Assembly (NCBI GenBank): GCA_032139905.1
Contig: JAQJDB010000007.1
Coordinates: 124,001 to 188,000, forward strand
Source: Nitrospira sp. MA-1
GTDB taxonomy: Bacteria; Nitrospirota; Nitrospiria; Nitrospirales; UBA8639
Direction of reading: 5' to 3'
Length of the DNA: 64,000 nt
Below the pieces are notes generated by a model. That model was not told the DNA's origin and did no database searches. It saw only the letters and a list, made by a program, of their open reading frames with translations. Made by a program: the position numbers and the translations under genes. The first letter of the stretch is position 1. The number at the start of each line of letters is the position of its first letter. This document shows positions 29,265-38,734 of this stretch, piece by piece.

Positions 29265-29343
29265 ATTCTTTGTCCTCTCTATCTTTTCACATGATTATTC
29301 GAAGACTCTTCTATGTTGATTATCCAATGCCGGGGTTTTTCTG

Positions 29344-29682
29344 TTAGCTAAGAAACAGTCGGGTCAGCCCCACTCCCACCAAATATAGTACGATCGCCAA
29401 ACCATATGCCGTCCAAAAGCCTAAATTGGGGACAAACGCAATCATCGTTCCCACATAGACAAACCATGGGGGAGAAAGCCAAATCATGTGTTTGGCAAAC
29501 GACACGGTCGGAGCCGGACCGGCATTGACGAAGATCAGGATGAAAGTTACTCCGCTGATGACCGGCAGAGTGCTGGCCAAGGCCGCCAGGAACCCTCTCC
29601 CATGACTTCCCAGATATGTGGAGACACTCACTAACGTTCCGCCCAGGACAAAATACAACCCATATCTAACCCATTCCGGCAT
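29344..29682 (-). CDS. GlpM/DUF3147-like membrane protein
   Basis: 112 residues and four hydrophobic helices. The start at 29682 is supported by GAGGAGGG just upstream; an earlier frame start at 29700 lacks this. Characteristic text is YLGSHGRGFLAALASTLPVISGVTFI, which fits small GlpM-type proteins. Function is uncertain. Its coding region starts 24 bases after the RNase Z-like gene ends, in the same direction. Confidence 0.65.
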   Translation of the reverse strand: MPEWVRYGLYFVLGGTLVSVSTYLGSHGRGFLAALASTLPVISGVTFILIFVNAGPAPTVSFAKHMIWLSPPWFVYVGTMIAFVPNLGFWTAYGLAIVLYLVGVGLTRLFLS

Positions 29683-29706
29683 CGTCCCTCCTCGCGTCAT
29701 GTGTAA

Positions 29707-30717
29707 TTATTGTTCATGGAAGGCCTCCATGGCCTCCTGGTGAAGTTTGTCTCCCTGCCCGGTATACCTGGGAGAAAAATGAAAGACGACCAATTGTTGT
29801 ACCCCGGCTTTTCGTCCGAGGATTCCTGCCTGGCGGGCCGTAAGGTGGTAGCGATTGGCAGCCTTGTCCCGGTCGGCTTCTAAAAATGGTGCCTCGCAAA
29901 ATAAGGTCGTTGCCCCTTGGGATAACTGAATAATCCGTTGCTCATTGTCGGCATCATAACGGCAATCCACGACATAGGCGATCTTTTGTCCCTTGGTGAT
30001 CGTCACGAATTCCCGTTTCATGATGCCCACATCAAAAACGCGCTCTTCTTTCCGGTGTTCAAAATACAACGTGGCGGAAAAGGTGTGCGAATCCGGTGCG
30101 CCATCTACTATTAATTGTTTGGCGTCCTTGAGCCAGGAGCCCACCGGAAGACCAGCCTCATGGAGTCGGGCTTTTTTAATATTGATGTGAAACGGTTCTT
30201 CCAGGGAAAAAGCCAGTGACGGGATCCGATGGTTGAGCGCGACGGCTTTCACAAGAAGAGCCGGTTCTTGAAGAACCGGAAAAATGTGGGAATGATCGCC
30301 TGGGATTGAGTTCTCCTGTTCACAGACAAAGGCGTCCTTCGCATGAAAATGCGCGGATTGGATATGGGTGGGGTGATATTCTCTGGCTTCGATGGTGAGT
30401 GGATATCCATCAACCAGATTCCAGGTATAACCACGAAGTTTGCCCTGAATATTTTCAATAAGACCTGGTGGCCCATGCAATCGAAGGTGTTTGCCACGAC
30501 CCAGGGCCACACGAATAAGCCGATCAAACCCGATAAAGTGATCCATGTGCGTGTGAGAGATGAAAATATCCTGCGCCCGAAGGAGCTGGGTGGGGCTCAA
30601 CGACACATTCTCCCCTAGATCAAAGAGCAGGGCACGCCGGCTCCAACGTATATCAACATAGAGGCCGGGGTCTCCAAAGGGATGATTCACCAGATGAGGC
30701 GAAAACGAGGGTGTCAT
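29707..30717 (-). CDS. RNase Z-like metallo-beta-lactamase-fold hydrolase
   Basis: 336 residues from the ATG at 30717, which overlaps the stop of the upstream gene (ATGA). The metal motif is SHTHMDHFIGFDRLI (HxHxDH). Later ligands fit VVDCRYD and VFHFSPRYTG. It lacks the long exosite arm in recognisable form. Relatives mature tRNA 3' ends or cleave other RNA or nucleotides. It is longer than compact RNase Z and contains an insertion around residues 130-200, so a specialised substrate is possible. Confidence 0.8.
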   Translation of the reverse strand: MTPSFSPHLVNHPFGDPGLYVDIRWSRRALLFDLGENVSLSPTQLLRAQDIFISHTHMDHFIGFDRLIRVALGRGKHLRLHGPPGLIENIQGKLRGYTWNLVDGYPLTIEAREYHPTHIQSAHFHAKDAFVCEQENSIPGDHSHIFPVLQEPALLVKAVALNHRIPSLAFSLEEPFHINIKKARLHEAGLPVGSWLKDAKQLIVDGAPDSHTFSATLYFEHRKEERVFDVGIMKREFVTITKGQKIAYVVDCRYDADNEQRIIQLSQGATTLFCEAPFLEADRDKAANRYHLTARQAGILGRKAGVQQLVVFHFSPRYTGQGDKLHQEAMEAFHEQ

Positions 30718-31409
30718 GTCAATATTCCCCGTAAGATGAGATAGAGAAGAATCACTTCCACAGCATGAGCCGTTATGACCATATAGAGATTGTGCCATCG
30801 CATCCATAGCCATCCCCACACCAGGCCATCCCATATGGCAATCCAATGTAATTCACGGAATGTCGACACCATAAAGGGATCAAATGAAAACGTCAGAGCC
30901 GATATGGATAAGGGGAGGAAAGTCTGTAGGCGAATATTGGTGGTCGACGGGTGATCGAGTTGACGCACATCTTGAAACCATATCAGTAATCGGCCCAGGA
31001 GAAATCCGCGGAAATTCAATTCCACCCCCATGGCAATCAGGATGATGAACCACGGCAACATGATCCAGAACGGAACCTGGGCATGAGGGGTCTGGGAAAG
31101 AAAATTGATGTCCACCCCCAAAGCAGGCATGACGGTCAAGATAACCCCGGTATTCAGTATTCCCAGCGTGATCCCAATCACAGTCCCTCGGAGAATCCCT
31201 GCCTGTATGTTGTTGAATTTTAGCCCAAGTTTGTGGAGTTGATCCCCATTTTTATATGCCCAGGTGCTTAAGGCGCCATAGGCCATCAATTGTGGAGCAA
31301 ACTGGGCGGCAGTGTGGAGTTGCCAGTGTGCCGGTAAGAGGTAAAACCCGATTGTGGCGAAAACCGGGAGAAAGGCTAATCCTGAGGCTCGTTCTTTCTG
31401 GGATATCAC
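30714..31409 (-). CDS. CPBP-like intramembrane protease homologue
   Basis: 231 residues and about six membrane helices. The candidate first motif is MGVELNFRGFLLGRLL, where the family normally has EExxxR; here only one Glu precedes NFRG. A later TAHAVEVILLY supplies a His-Glu pair. It could be an active Rce1/CPBP protease or an inactive relative. The stop overlaps the start of the RNase Z-like gene, so the two are coupled. Confidence 0.6.
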   Translation of the reverse strand: MISQKERASGLAFLPVFATIGFYLLPAHWQLHTAAQFAPQLMAYGALSTWAYKNGDQLHKLGLKFNNIQAGILRGTVIGITLGILNTGVILTVMPALGVDINFLSQTPHAQVPFWIMLPWFIILIAMGVELNFRGFLLGRLLIWFQDVRQLDHPSTTNIRLQTFLPLSISALTFSFDPFMVSTFRELHWIAIWDGLVWGWLWMRWHNLYMVITAHAVEVILLYLILRGILT

Positions 31410-31484
31410 AGGCGTGCAATGGTCATGGAAGGCATCAATCGTTTCTTCATAGCAATTTGTAGAAATCCAATGAACTGGATACTC

Positions 31485-31634
31485 TTATAGATAGCGCAAG
31501 GTTTCAACAGGGTCCAGTTTTAAGCCTTTCGTGGCGGCCCCTAATGCAACGGCCAACTTCCGGAGCATGGTGAGACGAGGGTCATATATCCCGGCCTCAA
31601 TCCGTGCCAGAGTGACGTAGTAATGCACTCCGGC
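31485..31634 (-). pseudogene. 3' half of an XRE-family regulator gene
   Basis: The minus strand reads TLARIEAGIYDPRLTMLRKLAVALGA and ends LKLDPVETLRYL before a stop. This is the second half of an HTH_3 domain, as in HigA-type antitoxins and XRE repressors. An in-frame stop at 31635-31637 cuts it off, so the first helices are missing. No partner gene is nearby. Confidence 0.7.
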
Positions 31635-31639
31635 TTATT

Positions 31640-32246
31640 CCGCTTATTACACGAATTGAGAGCCTTAGGGCTTGGCATATTCACTTTTAGACCATCTCAG
31701 GGTTCTTCATAGGTTAGCGAATAGTCTAATGCAGGTTAACTGAGTTTTCTATGTAGCGGCATTACGGTTTGCTATTTGATCCCATCATCCTGTATGGCGG
31801 GATCAAATATGTCCGCTCATTCCATCCATGATTTGTCTTTTCCCAAAAAGACTCTTCATGATCTTCCTCCGGTTTTGTGGACAAGTCAAAAAGTATGGTT
31901 GGGCTTGCTTCGTTTCTGTAGGTACTCAGCCCGATTTTGTGGGATAAGGGTTACCTCTCCTCACGATTCTTAACGCCAAAAGCCAAGTGTTAAATAAGTG
32001 TGAGAAAAAGTGACAAATTGGGGTGAAGAGAGGTAAGCCGTGGAGTAGGGGAATAAAGAGATTCAGTAGTGTTTATGCAGGGGTGAGGGATAGCTTGGTA
32101 GGTCAAGCACTTCTACAATCCCCTCGAAGCGATTGGAAAACCGGTTTCATGGTCCTTTTTCAACCTACTCAGACTCAAACAGTTACAACAGCAGGTTACT
32201 CCACACTGAAGGGCAATGAAGGCTGCTTGTCTTCAGGCGGCATTCT
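31640..32246. other. Gene-poor stretch with a hairpin
   Basis: About 600 bases with no recognisable gene. The only clear structure is the inverted repeat at 31773-31809. Confidence 0.5.
31773..31809. repeat. Perfect 11-base inverted repeat
   Basis: TATTTGATCCC and GGGATCAAATA surround a 15-base loop whose own edges (CAT/ATG) can pair. No T-run follows on either strand, so it is not a standard terminator. Confidence 0.7.
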
Positions 32247-32843
32247 CTAATGGGGGAGTGCAATTGTCACAAGAACCCCACCCATCACGTCTCCGGCCTT
32301 GAAATCCCTCTTGAGGCTTTGGGGGTGTCCATTGTGACAATCTGCGCAGTGCTGAGATACGGCTTTATCGGCATAGAGTGCTTGGAAGATTCGAGCCTTG
32401 CCCTCGGTTGTAACGCCTGTATAGGGACGATCGGGATTCTCAAGGATCTTCGTAAGCCCGGTCCGCTGGAACACTGTGGTTGGGCGATGCTCTTTATTTA
32501 TCGCCCAACTGCTGATCAACCGGAATTGAATCAGTTTTTGCTGCTCCGCCATGAGTCGCCCCGATTCCTGCAGGAATTGGGCGGGTAATGGGAGGTCTCC
32601 ATCCATTTTCCAGTTCTCCGAGGCAAAGGCAAGGCCTTTCTCCTGCATCCGATCCACAATCTCCATCTGGTAAAAGGTTCGATCCGCTTGGACTACACTA
32701 TGCACGTAATCGGCCACGATTGCGGGCGATAGGCCGTTAGGCGGATCTGTCTCCTTGCTCGCGGCGGGGAACGCCCACTGACCGAGTAGGAACGTGAAGG
32801 TGGTTCCAACCACGAGGCCCAACCAAAAGCCTCTCATGTTCAT
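32247..32843 (-). CDS. DUF3365 (Tll0287-like) mono-haem protein
   Basis: 198 residues. An N-terminal membrane or signal segment (FWLGLVVGTTFTFLLGQW) places it in the periplasm. The DUF3365 domain is visible (VQADRTFYQMEIVDRMQEKG, FRLISSWAINKEHRP). A single c-type haem site, CADCHNGHP, lies near residue 165. Such domains act as haem sensors or small redox proteins, often inside larger signalling proteins; this one stands alone. No cytochrome partner is adjacent. Confidence 0.85.
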   Translation of the reverse strand: MNMRGFWLGLVVGTTFTFLLGQWAFPAASKETDPPNGLSPAIVADYVHSVVQADRTFYQMEIVDRMQEKGLAFASENWKMDGDLPLPAQFLQESGRLMAEQQKLIQFRLISSWAINKEHRPTTVFQRTGLTKILENPDRPYTGVTTEGKARIFQALYADKAVSQHCADCHNGHPQSLKRDFKAGDVMGGVLVTIALPH

Positions 32844-33942
32844 GATGCGTTCTCCATTTCTTTTTCTGTTTGTGGCTTGATTCGCTCATTGGCTCCGATA
32901 GCGGTGCTCTCAAACAAATAAGTCCGAACAGTTTTTGAACTATGGTGCTCCCATTGTCGGGACCAAAACCAGCGCTTTTTTAAAATGGGTATTTCTGGAG
33001 TTATTGCTCCCTTTACTGACTTGTTCGTATTCCTGCCCCAAGCCTCCTGTCCGAGGCTCTTGCTCTGTCTGGCCGGGCTCTTTTTGTCTAAGTGACCGTG
33101 TATACCTGCGCCAACGTTCTATAGGCTGTTTAGTGTAACCTTTCGTAAGAATGAAATTCAAAATTGGCCTTGATCAGCATAAGTTTTCTGCACGCTCTGA
33201 AAGTCACTCACACTCAGATAGACTTTGTGTACAACCCCTTCCGCCAGAGTCGTTTGAAAAAGATGTTATTGAACACCCGTCCGAGGCCATCTATGCCGAC
33301 TTGAATGGGTTTTCGCCATTAACAAATGCATGCGCCGACTATACCAATCCATGATGGCAGGCTTCCAAGACCACTTGGAGGTTGGTGTGGGGGGAATAGT
33401 GTATTTGAATTCCAGATATCAATTTCCTCCTCTTATGTTGTGAAGAAATTCAGTCTTATTTAGTGATCCCGAAATACATAATTTTCACTCTCAGAAAGAA
33501 TGCGGGGACTCCTCACACTGATGCTCGGCTAGGCCAGTTTTTTGAGAGTGAGGTCGGTTAGAAAAGGAAGTCGGATCAGGGCTTAAGATGGCATGATCCA
33601 ACCTATGCCTGTTTAATGTTCCCACGATCTGCTCAATTCTAAACCTATCAAAGCCGTGTATTTCGGTAATTCTTCAGGTGAATAGTTGGACAGAGAACGC
33701 CTTGGCTACCTGGTCAAATGAGATAGCCTTTTTTCTATGGCAATGCTGCGAGTGAATGGGATGATTAATTTTCCTCAGAAGACCTGAGCAAAGAATGCTC
33801 TATGGGAGGATCGAGGGAGGAGGGATTTTGATGCCGTGATTGGGATGGATGTGGGTTGCCATTCGGGGGTTGTGGACTTCCGGTGAGAATGCGTATCATC
33901 CTAGGCGCGATGGATTTTTTGTCTATTTAATATTCATATCAT
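32844..33942. other. Gene-poor stretch, possibly decayed
   Basis: About 1.1 kb without a credible gene. Short frames (32935-33138, 32940-33161, 33151-33354) lack ribosome sites and family features. The length and many stops are unlike the compact surroundings, so it may hold gene remains I cannot identify. Confidence 0.5.
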
Positions 33943-33960
33943 TTGAGGGTAAGGATGGTT

Positions 33961-34797
33961 ATGAAACATGAGGAGCTGAGTCCGTCTATGAAGCCTTTTC
34001 TGCCAAATCTCTTGTCTGATCAAAGGGTGGTGGACAAACAAACGACTCCTACCGGTCGAGCGAGGGTCTTTGTGTTGGCCATGAGTTGCCTTGTGATGAC
34101 GGCTTCCGTGGGATATTCCGAAGAACAACCTCATGAGCTTCCTAAGCCATTTCATAAAACGACTCCCCCTCTTTTTCAGGAATGGAAATTTGATCAATCG
34201 GCTTTAAGTGACTTACCCGAGGGCTTTACCAAGGCGGTCGGGGAACCTTCAGGAAAAGGGGAATGGTCAGTCAAAGAAGATCCCTCTGCCCCCAGTCGTC
34301 CCCATCTGGTGGAACAGCGCTTACATTGTGCTGAAGATTGGTGCTACGAGATATTGATCGCAGAAGGCGCGGTGGCCGAATATGTGGACCTCTCAGTCCA
34401 GATTAAACTTAATTTGGGAACTCCGTCAGGAAAAGCTGGATTGGCCTATGGGGTCCAAGATAATAAGAACTTCTACGCCGCGGTTGTTGAACCTAGCACT
34501 AACGAGGTTGTGGTTTATGTAGTCAAGAATGGAGCACCAACAGAATTAGGCAGGGAGTCCCTGATTCCTCGATCTGCTGAATGGCACTTTCTCCGAATTC
34601 AACGGAATACGATTATCAGCAAGGAGATTACCGAAATCTCTTTTGATAACCATTTGGTGCTGAGCGTGGCTGATCAATCATTCAAAAAGGGTCAGCTGGG
34701 AATAGTGGCAATTGGGGATGGGAGTTTTTCGTTTGATAATCTTCGGGCGATGGAACTCCAGTCGAATCGCCCGCTTTCCAGGCCATCAGCCTATTGA
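33961..34797 (+). CDS. DUF1080/LamG-like exported protein
   Basis: About 278 residues from the ATG at 33961, with AAGG upstream. A hydrophobic segment near residues 36-52 (VFVLAMSCLVMTASVGYS) acts as signal or anchor. The rest is a concanavalin-like beta sandwich: EWKFDQSALSDLPEGF, YVDLSVQIKLNLGTPSGKAGLAYG, EWHFLRIQRN and KKGQLGIVAIGDGSFSFDNL. These steps match DUF1080/LamG-type sugar-binding or hydrolase domains. Active-site residues cannot be assigned. It converges with the LOG-family gene. Confidence 0.7.
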   Translation: MKHEELSPSMKPFLPNLLSDQRVVDKQTTPTGRARVFVLAMSCLVMTASVGYSEEQPHELPKPFHKTTPPLFQEWKFDQSALSDLPEGFTKAVGEPSGKGEWSVKEDPSAPSRPHLVEQRLHCAEDWCYEILIAEGAVAEYVDLSVQIKLNLGTPSGKAGLAYGVQDNKNFYAAVVEPSTNEVVVYVVKNGAPTELGRESLIPRSAEWHFLRIQRNTIISKEITEISFDNHLVLSVADQSFKKGQLGIVAIGDGSFSFDNLRAMELQSNRPLSRPSAY

Positions 34798-34808
34798 GCG
34801 GCACCCTA

Positions 34809-35366
34809 TTAGCGGATATCAGGCTCGAGTCGGCTTAAGACAAGGGTCAACAAGTCTTCAGGAGTGGAGGCTTCAAGGAGTAACTCCCTGTTTGCCTGAA
34901 TGAGAAACCCTTCTTGGACTTGATGGTCAAAAAATCTCAAGAGACCATCAAAGAAACCAAAGCAATTCAGCAGTCCACAGGGTTTGTGGTGAAGTTGTAA
35001 CTGTGCCCAGGTCACCATTTCGCAACATTCTTCCAATGTTCCAAATCCACCGGGTAACGTGATGAATCCGGCTGACAGATCTGCCATAAGGGTTTTTCGT
35101 TCATGCATGGTGTTCACGATATGCGTAGCTGTGAGCTCCTGATGTAGGAGCTCCTTCTCCGCCAGATGCTTGGGAATGACTCCAATGACAGTTCCACCAT
35201 TCTGTAGGACGGTGGATGCCAGTACGCCCATTAGTCCGATATTCCCCCCGCCGTAGACCAATCCCATTCCCTGTTGGACAAGCGCATGCCCCAACCGCTG
35301 AGCCATGTTGGTAAATCCTGGTTGGTGGCCGAGGCTGGAGCCGCAGAAGACGCAAATATATCGCAT
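34809..35366 (-). CDS. LOG-family (TIGR00730) Rossmann protein
   Basis: 185 residues. The family motif GGFGTLEE is intact (FITLPGGFGTLEECCEMVTW), and the N-terminus MRYICVFCGSSLGHQPGF and GMGLVYGGGNIGLMG are typical. It probably hydrolyses cytokinin-type or other nucleoside 5'-monophosphates (phosphoribohydrolase), or belongs to the PpnN-like group. Cytosolic. Confidence 0.92.
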   Translation of the reverse strand: MRYICVFCGSSLGHQPGFTNMAQRLGHALVQQGMGLVYGGGNIGLMGVLASTVLQNGGTVIGVIPKHLAEKELLHQELTATHIVNTMHERKTLMADLSAGFITLPGGFGTLEECCEMVTWAQLQLHHKPCGLLNCFGFFDGLLRFFDHQVQEGFLIQANRELLLEASTPEDLLTLVLSRLEPDIR

Positions 35367-35480
35367 GGGAATGGGTAATTATGTTCCGATATTCGTAATA
35401 AGTCTGGTGGTTAGGAGAAAAAGAGACGGATCATGCGGAGTCAGGAGAAGCCGAGGATTCTCCAAAGTAACAGAGTTTTT

Positions 35481-36392
35481 TCATTCGTTTGATAGGGGGA
35501 GAGTGGTCAATGAGTAGGGATTGATTCGAGAGCCATTTAAGTGGATGCCCCAATGGAGATGAGGGCCCGTGGCTCTTCCGCTTGATCCGACTTTGCCTAA
35601 CGCTTCCCCTTTTTGAATTGTTTGCCCGGAGGTGACGTCAATCTCTGAGAGGTGGAAGTACATGGAAAACAAGCCTACTCCATGATCCAAGACCACACCC
35701 TTTCCGGAGAAAAAGTGATCGACTGTTTTCACGACGATTCCTTTGTTAATGGCTTGGACCGGAGTGCCTTTTGGTGCCGCGATATCTTCTCCTGAATGAG
35801 GTCTTCGGGACTGACCATTAATGATTCGACGACTGCCAAACACTCCGGTGACTTTCCCATTCACAGGCTCAAGAAAAGGCCCATCCCATAAAGGACGTGC
35901 TCCAATATGGTGAAAGGTCTCTGTCAATTCTTTCTTTTCTTTTTGGACGCGCTTTAATGTTTTAGCGTCAAGATCCACTGTATTTTTCGGCAGGGTCAGG
36001 TGTTGGACGGTATAGTCTTCTTTGATGATGAGGACGGAGTAGCTAAGATGGTCTGTTCCGGTGTCGGAATGGACCGTGATACTTAATTCCTGTATCCCCG
36101 GTGGATCTTCCATGTCGATTCCCACAATGCCCGCAAAGTTGCCATCGCCATGGGGGAAGAAGGGAATCTTCCGTTTGAGAAATAGACCATTCACTTTGGC
36201 CTTAGATTGAGATATTGGAACGTTGATCCAGAGGACTTGGCCCTGCTTTCCGCTGACATGTCCATTGGCACCCGGTCGGCTCCGTTCCGCACTCGGAACG
36301 ATCTGAATAGGGAAAATGCTGGCGAGCAGCAGACAAACGATAAACAGGATTTTCCATGAGACCGAAGGAATGGGTGGGGGCGACGTGTTCAT
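35481..36392 (-). CDS. M23 family peptidase
   Basis: 303 residues. A signal anchor (ILFIVCLLLASIFPIQIV) is followed by a beta domain and a C-terminal LytM domain. Zinc motifs are present: HSGEDIAAPKG and GPHLHWGIHLNG, with MYFHLSEI between. It cuts peptidoglycan cross-links in the periplasm. The ATG overlaps the pafA stop codon (ATGA), so the two are translationally coupled although they act in different compartments. Confidence 0.9.
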   Translation of the reverse strand: MNTSPPPIPSVSWKILFIVCLLLASIFPIQIVPSAERSRPGANGHVSGKQGQVLWINVPISQSKAKVNGLFLKRKIPFFPHGDGNFAGIVGIDMEDPPGIQELSITVHSDTGTDHLSYSVLIIKEDYTVQHLTLPKNTVDLDAKTLKRVQKEKKELTETFHHIGARPLWDGPFLEPVNGKVTGVFGSRRIINGQSRRPHSGEDIAAPKGTPVQAINKGIVVKTVDHFFSGKGVVLDHGVGLFSMYFHLSEIDVTSGQTIQKGEALGKVGSSGRATGPHLHWGIHLNGSRINPYSLTTLPLSNE

Positions 36393-37765
36393 CAGGGGTA
36401 AAGCCGATTATGAGGGACTTGGCTGAGTAATTCTTCTACACGCCGATTAAAAGGACAAAAGGGATCCATGCATAGAATAGTTTCTTCCCAGTACCCGTTC
36501 AGTTTGAGATAAGTCCAATCCACAGTATAAGACCGATTTTTAGCACGGGCAAATCTGATGAAGTCTCCTCGCACTTTTGCGCGTGTGGTTTGAGGAGGAA
36601 TCGTTTTTGCTTGTTCAATCGCGTCCTCATCGATCATTTTTCGAATATGATTACGTTCAGCTAAAAGATGAAACAGGCTTCGTTGTCGGTTAATGTCATG
36701 ATATTGCAAATCCATCATGCCTAATCGGGGGTCGTCCCATCCACAAGACTTTTTGGCCATGTAATTTTCGAGAAGCCATTGTTTGGTGATCCAGTCGATT
36801 TCGCGGACGAGTGACATGGGGGACGTATTCAACGCCTTCAACACTCGACCCCATTCATAATGCACCTCTGTCATGATTTTATTGGGAGGTTGCAAGGCTA
36901 AATATTCACCTGCCCGTTCCCAGAAGGTCTGTTGAATCTCCAATGCGGTCAGGCTGCTCCCATCCTCAAGCTTGACTGTTTTTTTTAGAGTGGGATCCCG
37001 AGAGATATCTCGAATCGCTTTAACAGGTTCTTCTAACTCTATATGAGGAATGGTGAAACCGTCTTCGATCATGGAGAGGACGATCATGGCTGTCCCCACT
37101 TTTAAGTAAGTGGAAAACTCAGACATATTGGAATCGCCGAGGATGATATGCAGTCGACGGTATTTTTCGGCATCAGCATGAGGCTCGTCGCGGGTGTTGA
37201 TAATGCTTCGGGAAGACGTCGTGGAGGAAGACGTTTTTTCATGGATATGTTGCGCGCGTTGGGAGATGAAGTATTGAGACTTCCCTGAGACTTTCAAGAT
37301 TTTTCCGGCCCCAGAAAAAATTTGACGAGTGACGAAAAAGGGGATGAGTTGTTCGCTGACTTTCCAGAAATCCACATCCCGGCGCATGAGGAAATTTTCA
37401 TGGCACCCATAGGTGTTGCCGAGGGAATCCGTATTGTTTTTAAAGATAAAGATCTCACCGGATAGTCCCTCTTCGCGCAAGCGCTCTTCGGCAATGGGCA
37501 GACAACTTTCCAGGATCCGCTCACCGGCTTTATCGTGGATGATCAGATCAAGCAGATCGTCGCATTCGGGAGTGGAGTATTCCGGATGGCAGCCGGTGTC
37601 CTGGTAAAACCTCGCTCCATTCGTCAGGAAGGCATTGGAAGGCCAGCTATTGGGGATGAGTCCTTCAAAAATGTACCCGAGGATTTTTTCAATAGGAAGG
37701 TAGACCCGACCATTCGGGGAAAATGTCAGACCATATTCACTCTCAAGGCCAACAATGCGTTTCAT
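36392..37765 (-). CDS. pafA: Proteasome accessory factor PafA (tag ligase)
   Basis: 457 residues from ATG 37765 (MKRIVGLESEYGL); a GTG-initiated upstream extension lacks family residues. Hallmarks are HPEYSTPECDD, FKNNTDSLGNTYGCHENF, INTRDEPHADAEKYRRLHI and GDSNMSEFSTYLKVGTA, all on the glutamine-synthetase-like fold. PafA uses ATP to join the C-terminal Glu of Pup (or UBact in Gram-negatives) to target lysines. It follows prcA after a 282-base gap with no evident gene and overlaps the M23 gene. Confidence 0.95.
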   Translation of the reverse strand: MKRIVGLESEYGLTFSPNGRVYLPIEKILGYIFEGLIPNSWPSNAFLTNGARFYQDTGCHPEYSTPECDDLLDLIIHDKAGERILESCLPIAEERLREEGLSGEIFIFKNNTDSLGNTYGCHENFLMRRDVDFWKVSEQLIPFFVTRQIFSGAGKILKVSGKSQYFISQRAQHIHEKTSSSTTSSRSIINTRDEPHADAEKYRRLHIILGDSNMSEFSTYLKVGTAMIVLSMIEDGFTIPHIELEEPVKAIRDISRDPTLKKTVKLEDGSSLTALEIQQTFWERAGEYLALQPPNKIMTEVHYEWGRVLKALNTSPMSLVREIDWITKQWLLENYMAKKSCGWDDPRLGMMDLQYHDINRQRSLFHLLAERNHIRKMIDEDAIEQAKTIPPQTTRAKVRGDFIRFARAKNRSYTVDWTYLKLNGYWEETILCMDPFCPFNRRVEELLSQVPHNRLYP

Positions 37766-38047
37766 CATACCCGGCCCGTCCCTCTCCGCAGACACTCTAA
37801 GGACAGATAGTGCCCTGTCCTCCACCTCCTTCTCGTTTAAAGGACCTACCCGCCAATCAATAGAAATCCTCCTCGAGTCCTTCGGTCTTGCTGAATAGGC
37901 CTTCTCAAGAGATTCGATCTTTCACTTTCCGTGTTTTGGAAATGAATCATGGTTGAAAACATGGGAATGACTACACTGATTCCCATACTCAGAATACACC
38001 CAGATCCATCAATGATCAACTGAATGAGGGGAGCAAAACAGGAGATG
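37766..38047. other. Gap between prcA and pafA, searched for a tag gene
   Basis: 282 bases. All three minus frames were read by hand. The longest closed frame ends LLIGG after 46 codons (37986-37846) and lacks the conserved Pup/UBact tail. It probably holds a promoter for pafA. Confidence 0.5.
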
Positions 38048-38731
38048 TTACGACAGAATTTGAGAGGCCTCGATGATCGGGACCCGGCGAAATCTTCTAC
38101 CTATTCTGGTTCGGTCCAGGAGAGCGACTTCCAAGCCTTCTAAATTTGCTCGAGAATCAGCCCCCTGTTCAAAGGCCTGTTGGCAGAGCGTTAAGGCTTC
38201 TTTTAGGGACGGGCAGGTTTCCGGAATTTCCTTCCTGAGGAGGGTCAAGATTGTTTCGGACCGTCCCCCAATGGCGGTGAATCTTCGTTCATCCACAATA
38301 CTCCCATCAAAGGAGATGCGGTATAACTCATTGCGCTCGGGTGTCTCGCCGACCTGGGCCAGGAGGAGTTCCACTTCGTACGGTTTCATTTCCTGGCTAA
38401 AGAGGGTGCCGAGAATTTGTGAATAGCCATTTGCCAGGGATCGTGCCGTCACATCTTCGCGACTGTACATCATGCCTTTGACGTCGGCATGTTGAATGCC
38501 GGCTTTCCGGAGATTCTCAAATTCGCTGTATCTCCCCGCCCCTGAAAATGCGATGCTGTCATAGATCTCAGAAATTTTAAACAGAGAAGCACTGGGGTTA
38601 TCGGCGACAAACAGCACTCCATCCGAATATTCCATGGCTATGATGGATCGACCTTTGGCAATACCTTTCTTGGCATACTCCGCCCGGTCCTGCATCATTT
38701 GTTCTGGTGAAACGTAATAGGGCAGGGCCAC
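38048..38731 (-). CDS. prcA: 20S proteasome alpha subunit
   Basis: 227 residues, typical of bacterial PrcA. The start MALPYYVSPEQMMQDRAEYAKKGIAKG is the alpha N-terminal gating region, followed by GRSIIAMEYSDGVLFVADN. There is no propeptide or catalytic Thr, as expected for alpha. It forms the outer rings. Its start is 3 bases after prcB ends, implying coupled expression. Confidence 0.94.
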   Translation of the reverse strand: MALPYYVSPEQMMQDRAEYAKKGIAKGRSIIAMEYSDGVLFVADNPSASLFKISEIYDSIAFSGAGRYSEFENLRKAGIQHADVKGMMYSREDVTARSLANGYSQILGTLFSQEMKPYEVELLLAQVGETPERNELYRISFDGSIVDERRFTAIGGRSETILTLLRKEIPETCPSLKEALTLCQQAFEQGADSRANLEGLEVALLDRTRIGRRFRRVPIIEASQILS

Positions 38732-38734
38732 TGT

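Noticed and set aside
33151-33354. 67-codon plus frame
   Set aside because: No family, signal or ribosome site.
37846-37986. 46-codon minus frame between prcA and pafA that ends in LLIGG
   Set aside because: A GG end tempted a Pup/UBact call, but the Pup or UBact tail pattern is absent, the composition is wrong and no ribosome site is seen.
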